This document shows, piece by piece, positions 1-8,639 of a DNA stretch of 24,974 bases. This DNA comes from Collodictyon triciliatum (Eukaryota; CRuMs), in NCBI GenBank assembly GCA_043381765.1, contig JBHJMP010000057.1, positions 1 to 24,974 on the forward strand, written 5' to 3'. The notes below the pieces were generated by a model. The model did no database searches and was not told the origin of the DNA. It saw only the letters and a program-made list of their open reading frames with translations. Position 1 is the stretch's first letter. Each line of letters starts with the position of its first letter. A program made the position numbers and the translations under genes.

Positions 1-116
1 TTTTTTTTTCTTTTTTTTTTTTTTTTTTTTTTGGTGGGTTTTTTTTTTTTTTTTTTTTTTTTGGTTTTTTTTTTTTTTTTTTTAGTTGGGTTTTTTTTTT
101 TTTTTTTTTTTTTTGT
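1..116. repeat. Poly-T low-complexity tract
   Basis: Almost unbroken T with a few TTGG, TGGG and TAG interruptions. It is non-coding. It matters because the left edge of the gap at 17457 is also a run of T, so this tract could be the other side of that edge. It also makes the first bases of the window unreliable. Confidence 0.9.
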
Positions 117-214
117 CTTTGGTTGATGTATTTTTAATATTTTTTTTCCTAGAGAAAAGAATAACGCTCTCTCGATACTTGATCGGTGTGAACAACATAT
201 TCATATTGCGTTCT

Positions 215-673
215 TCATTTGGTGGAGTTAAATCTTTCGAAAGCCTGCTGCATGAAGCCATGGACTTTCTGGACGTTTGGGTGATTTTCACCGAGAGTTT
301 TCTGGTAGATTTCATACGACTTACTAACACACTCATAAGATTCCTGATATCTAGGCCAATTTCATTATTATTTTTAATATTATTTGCGGTAATTTAGAGG
401 GTCTATACACAGTTAATGCTGGGCTTTCAGAACAACTTAGCCCGCTCCATATGCAATAAACACACAATATCTGTTTGTATTTTTGAAATATGTTACAGGA
501 TGTTGAATAAAAAAAAAAAAAAAACCAAAAGATATAAATATGCATACCTTTCCAAGTTAGTAAGCATGACTGAGATATTTGTGTATAAATTTGCAATTTC
601 CAGAGAATTGTCACCAATGGTCTTACTCTTTCCTTGGAGGGCTGATGTGTAGTGGTCGTAAGCTTCTCGATAT
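215..673 (-). CDS. 3' end of a KLC-type TPR protein gene (two exons, partial)
   Basis: Two minus-strand exons are visible. The first, 673 down to 548, is 126 nt and encodes one 42-residue TPR (starts YREAYDHYTSAL, ends LTNLE plus a split R codon). The second, 350 down to 215, begins with the rest of that codon, encodes YQESYECVSKSYEIYQKTLG followed by ENHPNV, and ends with a helix and NSTK before a TGA at 217-215. Both introns have GT/AG borders (donor GTATGC, acceptors CTTTTAG and GCCTAG) in phase 2. Repeat length, the LGENHP motif and intron phase are the same as in the TPR exons at 18295-20726. This may be a separate paralogous gene, or more likely the displaced 3' end of that gene. Upstream sequence is lost in repeats and the gap at 897-996. 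Confidence 0.8.
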
Positions 674-796
674 CTAAAAGGAATGGTCCAGACGCCAGAG
701 TTCAACATTACGCTTGAATAAAATACAAGGGCCCGCCTCATGTAATTACACCAGTTTCCACATTTATAAACAGCAACAGCAACAGCAACATGACTG

Positions 797-797
797 C

Positions 798-889
<92 letters not shown>

Positions 890-890
890 A
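797..890. repeat. (CAA)n microsatellite
   Basis: Perfect CAA triplets preceded by a few CAG/CAA units from about 769. It reads as poly-Asn, poly-Gln or poly-Thr on the plus strand, but lies in the presumed intron upstream of the minus-strand TPR exon and shows no sign of being coding. Confidence 0.95.
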
Positions 891-896
891 CAAAAC

Positions 897-996
897 NNNN
901 NNNNNNNNNNNNNNNNNNNNNNNNNNNNNNNNNNNNNNNNNNNNNNNNNNNNNNNNNNNNNNNNNNNNNNNNNNNNNNNNNNNNNNNNNNNNNNNN
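897..996. other. Assembly gap of exactly 100 N
   Basis: A run of exactly 100 N between CAA and CAAA repeats. A round 100 is a common placeholder for a gap of unknown size, so the join between 1-896 and 997 onward should be treated as uncertain. Confidence 0.95.
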
Positions 997-1258
997 CAAA
1001 CAAACAAACAAACAAACAAACAAACAAACAAAACAAAACAAAACAAAACAAAACAAAACAAAACAAACAAACAAACAAACAAACAAAACAAAACAAACAA
1101 ACAAACAAACAAATAAACAAACAAACAAACAAACAAACAAACAAACAAACAAACAAACAAACAAACAAACAAATAAATAAATAAATAAATAAACAAATAA
1201 ATAAACAAATAAACAAAACAAAACAAATAAACAAACAAAGCAAAGCAAAGAAACAAAC
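997..1258. repeat. (CAAA)n / (CAAAA)n microsatellite
   Basis: Imperfect array of CAAA with CAAAA and TAAA variants, ending in CAAAG units near 1235-1250. The same motif borders the right side of the gap at 18210. No coding meaning; the poly-CLFV and poly-NKQT readings are artefacts. Confidence 0.95.
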
Positions 1259-1264
1259 GAAGTG

Positions 1265-1378
1265 TCATGAAAGGGAAGAGATAAACCAGAAGAGAAAGAA
1301 GAGACCCACAGGAGAGTCCTGGACTTGGGCGTTCTTAAGAGGGGCCGTCAAGTCGTTTCCAGTGTTGGTGCTGCTCAT
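1265..1378 (-). CDS. Possible short ORF or first exon (doubtful)
   Basis: A 37-codon minus-strand reading frame starts MSSTNTGNDLTAPLKNAQVQ and continues DSP, then turns hydrophobic (VGLFFLFWF) before TGA. The codons up to DSP look like protein-coding sequence, and CCT is followed by GTGGGT, a usable donor, so this could be the first exon of a minus-strand gene whose other exons are hidden by the repeats and gap. It could equally be chance in the GC-richer upstream region of the plus-strand gene at 1967. No domain is recognisable. Confidence 0.2.
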   Translation of the reverse strand: MSSTNTGNDLTAPLKNAQVQDSPVGLFFLFWFISSLS

Positions 1379-1966
1379 GCTTCCTTCTCGCCAAGGTTGA
1401 ACCGTGCCTCTTCAGGTTTTGCGATCTCGCCGTCTTTCCGCCTTTCTTCTTTGTGCTGCTTCCTGTCTGTTTCTGAGGTTTGAATCAAACTGCCACCGAG
1501 CCTGTTTCCGTATTGGCTGATATTTAGAGAAAGTTGGTCACATCGAAAACATAGAACACCCAGGCCGAATAAGAATATTATAGATAGAAATATGGATTAA
1601 TTACATAATTTTTTTAATTATAGATTGGAATGATGTCATTTACCACATGGCTTGAGATAATTATAATGATAAATTCCACATTTATGGAAACACATGCTCG
1701 TTGGAAGTTCACCGAAAATTCCCAGATGTTGGGCCGAAACGCGCCTTGATTTGGAGGCATAAAAAGGGACTTTGCTTTTGCCCGGCAAAGGGTGAAACCT
1801 GGCAAGCGATAAGGAAAATCAATATGGTGCAAGCGAGGATACACGAAGCCAAATAATGTATACAGAAATAGCTTTTTCTTTCTGTAAAAAATAAAACAAA
1901 AAATAGGAGTGCAAGGAAGCAAACCGACAAGAAGATAAAAAGAAAAGAGAAAGGTCCGGGAGGAGA
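1379..1966. other. Intergenic region upstream of the zinc-finger/UBL gene
   Basis: No convincing exon on either strand. The left part (to about 1500) is GC-richer with C/T-rich stretches. The right part is AT-rich and leads directly into AGGAGA-ATG at 1967. It probably holds the promoter and 5' UTR of the plus-strand gene; no core promoter motif could be assigned with confidence. Confidence 0.5.
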
Positions 1967-3987
1967 ATGTCACAGAAGAAAGAGGACAGCATCGCACCCT
2001 GCATAAAAGGGATGACATGCAAATCCATCCAATGCCATCGTTCACACGTTTCACCTGGTGCATACGGGACTGGGGACGACTCACTAGTGGAGCCATTTGA
2101 AGCTGATCAGTTCTGCCGCTCCGGAATCAAATGCCGCTACTCGACCTGCAAGCGAGCTCACCCGTCACCAAGCCTGTGGTTGGAGGATAGGCAGAAGGAG
2201 ATTGAACGAGAGAAGGTCGTCCAAAGCATCGACAGGGGGCTACTTGCTGCGGAGTTGGCGGAGAAAAGGAGTCGCTCAAGGTCACGTTCAAGGTCTCGGT
2301 CACCAGTGCGGTCTGTCAAATCACAGCGGCTGTCCTCCGTATCTCCTCCAACTTCACCAGTGAAGACATTCTACCACCCTACCTCCGCCCTTGTCGCACC
2401 AAAGACACCAAAGAACACAGAATTTAAGGAGATAGAAGTTGCTTCAGGAGAGATGCTGGTAAGTTATGCTTTTCATTGGCGCAATATCCAGTTTGGTTTT
2501 GGTTGGGAGTGTGAAGCCCAAGGTGGCGGAATTGCTTTCTAATGTCTTGCGGAGATAGGAAGCGTTGTGTTTTCTTTGTATCAGCCATCATACTTTTCCG
2601 CACTTCATTTTATTTTATTTAATCTGCTTCTTTAAATCATGTGATTTATATACCAAATCTTAAACTCCTTTTTTTTTTCTGAGAAAAAAATTTTTAAAAA
2701 AAAGCACACCGAGAACGTCAGAATAATGTACATTTTCGATGCTAGGTTTTTGTCGAAACTTTCGAAGGAGAGAAGCTGTCACTGGCTTTCAAGCCAACAG
2801 ACCCAGTGGATTTGATAAAAAACAAAGTCCAGGAAGAAACAGGCCTGCCAACCGACCGACAACGGCTTCTGTTGGATGAGACTGAGATATTCGTAAGCTC
2901 TTGACATTCCAGTATCGTTCCTCATGCATACGCATCTTTACGAAAGAAAGAAAAAAAAACCTCACCCAGTCCCGCGCTAAGATTTTCGAATTTTTATTCA
3001 ATCTTTTTCCTCATGTCTACTCTCCCAGTGCATATTCCTCTCTCACTGAGTCATGGCAACATTAATCATGAAACCAGCCATGCGAAGAAAACTAACCCCC
3101 CTCCCCCACTCAAATGAAATCGAACTAAAACACGCACATAGGATGTCGTCGACGGGGCGGCAAACACGCTGGAGGCCGCCAAGATAGGCCCCAAAAGCCG
3201 AGTCTACATCGGACGGATGGTGTACACGACCCACGCAGGGAACCGGCGGATCGAGACATCGCGCGACCGACACGGCAACGCCCTTGGGAGCGAGTTCGAT
3301 CTGGGCCACGACAGCATCTTCCAAGGATGCCGCATCGCCGTGCTTCAGTTCTACACCACGGAGGGCTTCGACTTCCGCTTCCCTGCCGCTGCCCTGGAGA
3401 CAAAAGGCTTCGAGCTCACGCGATGGACAGACGCGCCGCCATCTGCCGAGGAGCTGGAGGCCACGCTACAGCGATGCACGCAGCTCTGGATCATCTCCAA
3501 CAGCACGCAGCGACTCAGCGACGCGCATCTGGACGCCATCGAGCGCTTCTTCCGCCAGGGCCACGGCGTCTACGTGTGGGGGGACAATGATCCGTACTAT
3601 GCAGACGCAAACTTTGTCTCGCAGCGGCTCCTTGGCTGCACCATGGGCGGCAACTCGGCGGGCCGCAAACACGTCCGAGTCACGGAGGATGCACGGCGCC
3701 CTGGAATCATGCCGCATAAGGTAAGCACGGGCATCGAGCGCATCTTCGAGGGCGTCACCGTGGCCTCCGTCTCCTTGGCCGCGCCCATGCAGCCGCTCCT
3801 GATTGGCTCGGACCGCAACCTCATTGCCGCCACGTACGACCACGGCGGGATGCGGGCCATCCTGGACGGCGCCTTCACGCGGCTCTACATCAACTGGGAC
3901 GATGCCGGCACCGCACGCTTTGTCGTCAACGCGGCCTGCTGGCTGGTCAACCACGAGCGCTTTGGCGAGCGCGTCTTCCTCAGGTGA
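1967..3987 (+). CDS. CCCH zinc finger - RS - ubiquitin-like - GATase-like fusion protein
   Basis: Three exons join in phase 0: 1967-2458, 2746-2892 and 3142-3987 (TGA), about 494 residues. Introns are GTAAGT...GCTAG and GTAAGC...CATAG. Residues 12-27 and 50-65 form two CX5CX4CX3H fingers (C12, C18, C23, H27; C50, C56, C61, H65), the Nab2/ZC3H14 spacing that in known proteins binds poly(A) RNA. Residues 101-116 are an SR-dipeptide tract. Residues 163-240, spanning all three exons, form a ubiquitin-like fold (LVFVETFEGEKLSLAF, then LIKNKVQEETGLPTDRQRLL and SRVYIG); no C-terminal Gly-Gly follows, so it is a built-in UBL. Residues 276-494 resemble the class-I glutamine-amidotransferase/ThuA superfamily (CRIAVLQFY, LWIISNST, GVYVWGDNDPYYAD, INWDDAGTARFV). 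The function is unknown; an RNA-linked nuclear role is inference from the fingers and RS tract. Exon 3 is unusually GC-rich. Confidence 0.85.
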
Positions 3988-4323
3988 GCGCGGCCGAGCG
4001 GCTTCTTGCGGAGGGCGTGGGTGCTGCTGCTCGCGCCCGCTGTTGTCGGGTTGCCACAGACGTCTCTGCGTCTGCGTGTATGTTGGGTGGAGTAAAGGAT
4101 TCGGGCTCGAAGGAAGCGCCCCAGATTATTTCGGCCCTGGGTTATTTTGACTCTGTTTTTTCCTTTTGACTCTGCTGGAATGGGTTCGCGTGTCAGACAA
4201 GATCGGCGTGTATGTGTTGATGGCGGTCTTTGGGGTGGAGTTTTACTTGGGGGTTTGCTTCTAAATGATCGCAGGTAGAAGCAGCAAGCGGAAGGGAAAG
4301 AGGCTTTCGGGTTTGATTCGGGA

Positions 4324-4581
4324 ATGAGTCGCCTTTCTGGTGGGGTCTTGAGGGAGCCAAGCGAGCAGAGCCAAGGAGTCCAGGCGATTATGGACGGACT
4401 GAAGCATAGATTCGCGATTCTGGCGGCGGCTTATTACTTCCTCCTGTTCTTGCTGCGCTCTGGAATCCAGCCCCAACAAATGTTCTTTGCTGGCCTTCTT
4501 CCGGTGGCTTTGTATCTCTTTCTGAATCGAGCCCGTCAGCCGCCGATCGCTCCAAACTCTGTTATGATGCGCTCTGCATGA
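4324..4581 (+). CDS. Possible small protein with two hydrophobic segments
   Basis: An 85-codon open frame with ATG at 4324 and TGA at 4579-4581. Residues 31-45 (FAILAAAYYFLLFLL) and about 54-67 (MFFAGLLPVALYLF) are hydrophobic enough to span a membrane, separated by a short polar loop, with a basic C-terminal tail. GC content is higher than in the surrounding intergenic DNA. No family is recognised. It could be a small membrane protein, one exon of a larger gene, or chance in the 3' flank of the preceding gene. Confidence 0.35.
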   Translation: MSRLSGGVLREPSEQSQGVQAIMDGLKHRFAILAAAYYFLLFLLRSGIQPQQMFFAGLLPVALYLFLNRARQPPIAPNSVMMRSA

Positions 4582-6308
4582 GGTCCAAGGTTTGTTTTGG
4601 CCTCTTAAAAGAAAAAAGGGTTTTGTTTTTGTTTTTGTTTTTGTTTTTGTTTTTGTTTTTGTTTGTGGTATTCTTGAGGTGGCGGTAGTCGTTTGGTTGC
4701 TACCTTCTGCTTCTTCTTTTCATGGCTGAATGGCTTGGTTTGTGCACATATCCTCTGTCTATTTTATTGGAGGCGAGTGTGGGAACGTCGATGATGCAGA
4801 AAGTTGATTGCTGGAGACATGCTTGCTTTCCTTTTTCTCCTTGAGAAGCCTATACAATAATCTGATTCATTTATTGACGGATAAATGATTTAGTGGCTGC
4901 TAAGCATAGGCATTATGAGTCTCTGGTGCACGGAAAAATAAGGCGCCGATGTGTCGTGGCACAAAGGCAAGTCTATGTTATCTGTTTGTCATCAGTGCTT
5001 ATGGTAAAAAAAAAAGAGAGGAAGAAGTGAAGAAAAAAAAAGAAGGAAAGAACCCCAAATAGGCACTGAAGTATCACCACAATGTGATGTTATATTTCTA
5101 TCACCCAGCGATTGTCGCATCGATATGCATTTGAAACCTCACACTTAAATACATAGTTATGTTCACTCCGAACACCGCAACTGAATTGGCCTACTTTTTT
5201 TCGTACAAAAAATATTACCGGACACATCGCCCAGCTTGTGAAAGATGACATGGAAAGGATATTGTCGAGACTTTTTTTTTAAACATAATTTGCGTTGAAG
5301 GACACAGACAGTGTAGTTATTGATACATTCTCCATAGATCAAGCATAATGTTTTTTTTATATACATTCATTGTGTATGGTTTTCCCCGCTCACTTAACTT
5401 GCACTTAGTTGCATGTATACCCGAGTAACTCAAATAAAGTCGACTGACTTGTCTCTATTTCCTGGGAACAGATGTTAGGATAAAATTCTCCGAGTATGAA
5501 GGCACCTGTCAAAAAGATCTATTGTGGCTCTATGTTTGCAATACGTTCGGACATCTGCCTGAGGCGACCATATCCCATCCATTTTGCTTTCATTTCTCCT
5601 GCCTTTCTCAAGAAGCAAGGAACAGGAAAGCTGTACATTTGCCGTGCATCCATGAGACCTGCCTGTGTGTTTGATGCGGCAGTAGTTCATTGGACAGTTC
5701 CCCTTTTTCTCTACTTTCTTTCTGACTGCGAGGGAAAGTTGGGTTGAAAATGGCTTCCCAGCTACATGACCAGCACGAACGAGTAGCCACCCAATAAAGA
5801 TTTCTGTGCGATTTCATCTAGTCATGAAGGACAACACTGGCGCCCTCTTTCGACAAAACACACTTACAACTCAAGCAGTATACCACCTCACAAGATTCCA
5901 AAAAGGACTAACACCTTTCACATGCCTCAATAGAGCTTGTTCATGCAATACAGCATGGTTCTGTTCCTTTTTCGTTTCTGTTCAGTGTTCCAACACAATC
6001 GCACATTATTTCTGTAGATTTAAATATGCAGGGATGAAGCCAACACACACCTTGTCTTGATTTGATAATAAATAAAAACCTGTTCCATTCAGAACGCTAA
6101 TCCCCCGCTCGATTAATCTCACTTTTGTTCTTTATTCAATAACCCTGCTGCTGATGATTTCATTCATATTCTCTCCTCTGCTGTTGTTCGCATTCGAAAG
6201 GGGTTGATTCGCTGGGGTGGATGCCCTGACTCTGCCCTTCTCCGTTCTCTGTGTGCGTCTTTTCTTCTCTGCTCTTTGCTGTTCCTTAATTCGCCTCTAG
6301 AAAAATAA
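4582..6308. other. Long intergenic region without a convincing gene
   Basis: Contains the GTTTTT repeat, A-rich runs near 5005-5045 and several short open frames (for example 5496-5747 and 5806-6060 on plus, 5163-5366 on minus). None has a recognisable domain, coding-like composition or supporting splice structure. Part may be UTR of the flanking genes. The minus strand at about 6160-6290 encodes a basic Arg/Glu-rich stretch of uncertain meaning. Confidence 0.5.
4620..4665. repeat. (GTTTTT)n microsatellite
   Basis: About eight copies of a hexamer GTTTTT just downstream of the small ORF. Simple sequence, non-coding. Confidence 0.9.
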
Positions 6309-6309
6309 T

Positions 6310-7013
6310 AACCAATCAAAAACCCAATCAAAAACCCAATCAAAAACCCAATAAAAAACCCAATAAAAAAACCCAATAAAAAAACCCAATAAAAAAACCC
6401 AATAAAAAACCCAATAAAAAACCCAATAAAAAACCCAANNNNNNNNNNNNNNNNNNNNNNNNNNNNNNNNNNNNNNNNNNNNNNNNNNNNNNNNNNNNNN
6501 NNNNNNNNNNNNNNNNNNNNNNNNNNNNNNNNNNNNNNNNNNNNNNNNNNNNNNNNNNNNNNNNNNNNNNNNNNNNNNNNNNNNNNNNNNNNNNNNNNNN
6601 NNNNNNNNNNNNNNNNNNNNNNNNNNNNNNNNNNNNNNNNNNNNNNNNNNNNNNNNNNNNNNNNNNNNNNNNNNNNNNNNNNNNNNNNNNNNNNNNNNNN
6701 NNNNNNNNNNNNNNNNNNNNNNNNNNNNNNNNNNNNNNNNNNNNNNNNNNNNNNNNNNNNNNNNNNNNNNNNNNNNNNNNNNNNNNNNNNNNNNNNNNNN
6801 NNNNNNNNNNNNNNNNNNNNNNNNNNNNNNNNNNNNNNNNNNNNNNNNNNNNNNNNNNNNNNNNNNNNNNNNNNNNNNAAAAAACCCAATAAAAAAACCC
6901 AATAAAAAACCCAATAAAAAACCCAATAAAAAAACCCCAATAAAAACCCAATAAAAAAACCCAATAAAAAAACCCAATAAAAAACTCCCAATAAAACTCA
7001 ATAAAAAACCCAA
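6310..7013. repeat. (CCCAATAAAAA)n tandem array with internal gap
   Basis: A minisatellite of 11-13 bp units built on CCCAAT followed by five to seven A. Early units read CCCAATCAAAA and later ones CCCAATAAAAA. It occupies 6310-6438 and 6879-7013 around an N run. Each typical unit contains AATAAA, the canonical poly(A) signal hexamer, on the plus strand. All three minus-strand frames stay open (GFFIGFF, YWVF, LLGF readings) only because the unit lacks stops, so this is not a gene. It ends about 125 bp before the LRR gene start. Confidence 0.9.
6439..6878. other. Assembly gap (440 N) inside the minisatellite
   Basis: N run flanked on both sides by the same CCCAATAAAAA repeat, so the missing sequence is most simply more of the same array. 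Confidence 0.95.
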
Positions 7014-7138
7014 CAACAAAACAGAGACAACAAACAGGATAATGATCACTTTTCAATCACGCCTTCACGACCTAACTTTCCTGTTAGTTATAGGTCAATC
7101 ATAATTAAAAAAAGAAGAAAAAGCTCAACCTGTGACGA

Positions 7139-8560
7139 ATGGAGGAACTTACTTCGTACCAGCCTAATTGGATACCTGAAGATGAGCCCATCGAAAGCTG
7201 TACTAGCCTGGAATTGAACAAGCGTTGGCTCTCAGCCTTTCCAGAGGCCTTCCTTTTGCTTCACAACTTGGGCTACTTGAGCATCTCACAAAACCAAATC
7301 AGCCTCATCCCTCCATGGATATCCAAGCTGAGAAGGCTTGCTGGCCTGCAGATGGATGGAAACGAAGTCGCTGTGCTCCCTTATGAGCTGTTTCTACTAA
7401 GTAGCTTGGTTGGCCTTGGTATTCACGAAAACAAAATATCGGCCATCCCACACTATATTTCGAGGCTACGCAACCTCCAATATCTTAATGCCTGGGAAAA
7501 TGAGATATCGCACATCCCAAGGGAGATATCCCACTTGAAAGACTTGATTGGATTAGGTGTCAACCAAAACAAAATCACTTCTCTTCCAGATGAGATCTCA
7601 TGTCTTTCCAACTTGGAAGGACTTAATGTCCAAGGAAATAAAATATCCCGTCTGCCAGAAGGCATGTCACGTTTGACTAAACTAACAATACTTTATGCTG
7701 GAGAGAATGAATTGGAATTCCTACCAGATGGAATATCGTGCCTGAAAAACGTGTCCCATCTAATTCTGGGAAAGAACAAGTTATCAGGAATACCCGAAAG
7801 TATATCTTGCTTAGAAAAATTACTTGTAATGGATTTTGGTGACAATCAATTATCATCACTGCCGAACAGTATATCACGTTTAACTCGTTTGACTAAATTA
7901 TTCATTCAAGGCAATATGCTTAGTTCGCTACCTGATCCGATAGCTCGGTTATCCTTTCTGGAGCACTTATCCGCAAGCAACATTCAAATGACATCCCTTA
8001 CCAACCAGATATCATGTCTCAAAAGGCTGGTTGGTCTGGAAATTTTTGCAAATAAGCTGTCCAGTCTTCCTGCAGAATGCTCAATTCTTAGCAATCTGGA
8101 TACACTCAACATATTCCAGAATGAATTCACCTTATTGCCAGATGTAATATCATGTCTGCATAGGCTAGAATTTCTCAATATCCGGCATAACATGATATCT
8201 CACATACCCAGTTGGATTTCACGGCTCACAAACCTTTCCTTCCTGGGAGTTAGAAACAATCCTGTGAGTCCTATTCATAATTTGTTTGTTATAAATGAAA
8301 TTATCATGTCTAGGAAAATTATTAAGACGTTCTATTTCTCCTCTCGTAGATTGAAGGAATACCAATCGAAATTACTTGTCTCGACAAACTGAAAGAATTC
8401 ATAATTGAAGATGCTGATGGATGTTCTACTATCAAGTATGCGCCTAAGAATATCTCTCTTCTACCTTGCTGGGAAAACACAGCATTTCCCCAGTCTGGTT
8501 GGAAGCGAAGTTATTCTGAATCCCTGAAGAGACTCATTCTGTACGAAAAGGTTGACTTCA

Positions 8561-8639
<79 letters not shown>

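Noticed and set aside
493-1268. Long open frames across 738-1268 on minus and 714-1184 on plus (poly-CLFV, poly-N, poly-T)
   Set aside because: They are read-through of CAA/CAAA repeats and N; only 548-673 within this span looks coding.
3043-3954. Minus-strand and alternative-frame open readings across the GC-rich exon
   Set aside because: Shadows produced by high GC; the plus-strand frame alone continues the UBL and has coherent domain motifs.
5163-6060. Several 67-84-codon frames in the intergenic region
   Set aside because: No recognisable domains, no coding-like composition, and overlapping frames on both strands.
6164-7056. Three overlapping minus-strand frames of GFFIGFF/YWVF/LLGF type
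   Set aside because: Translation of the CCCAATAAAAA repeat and N in all three frames; a stop-free repeat, not a protein.
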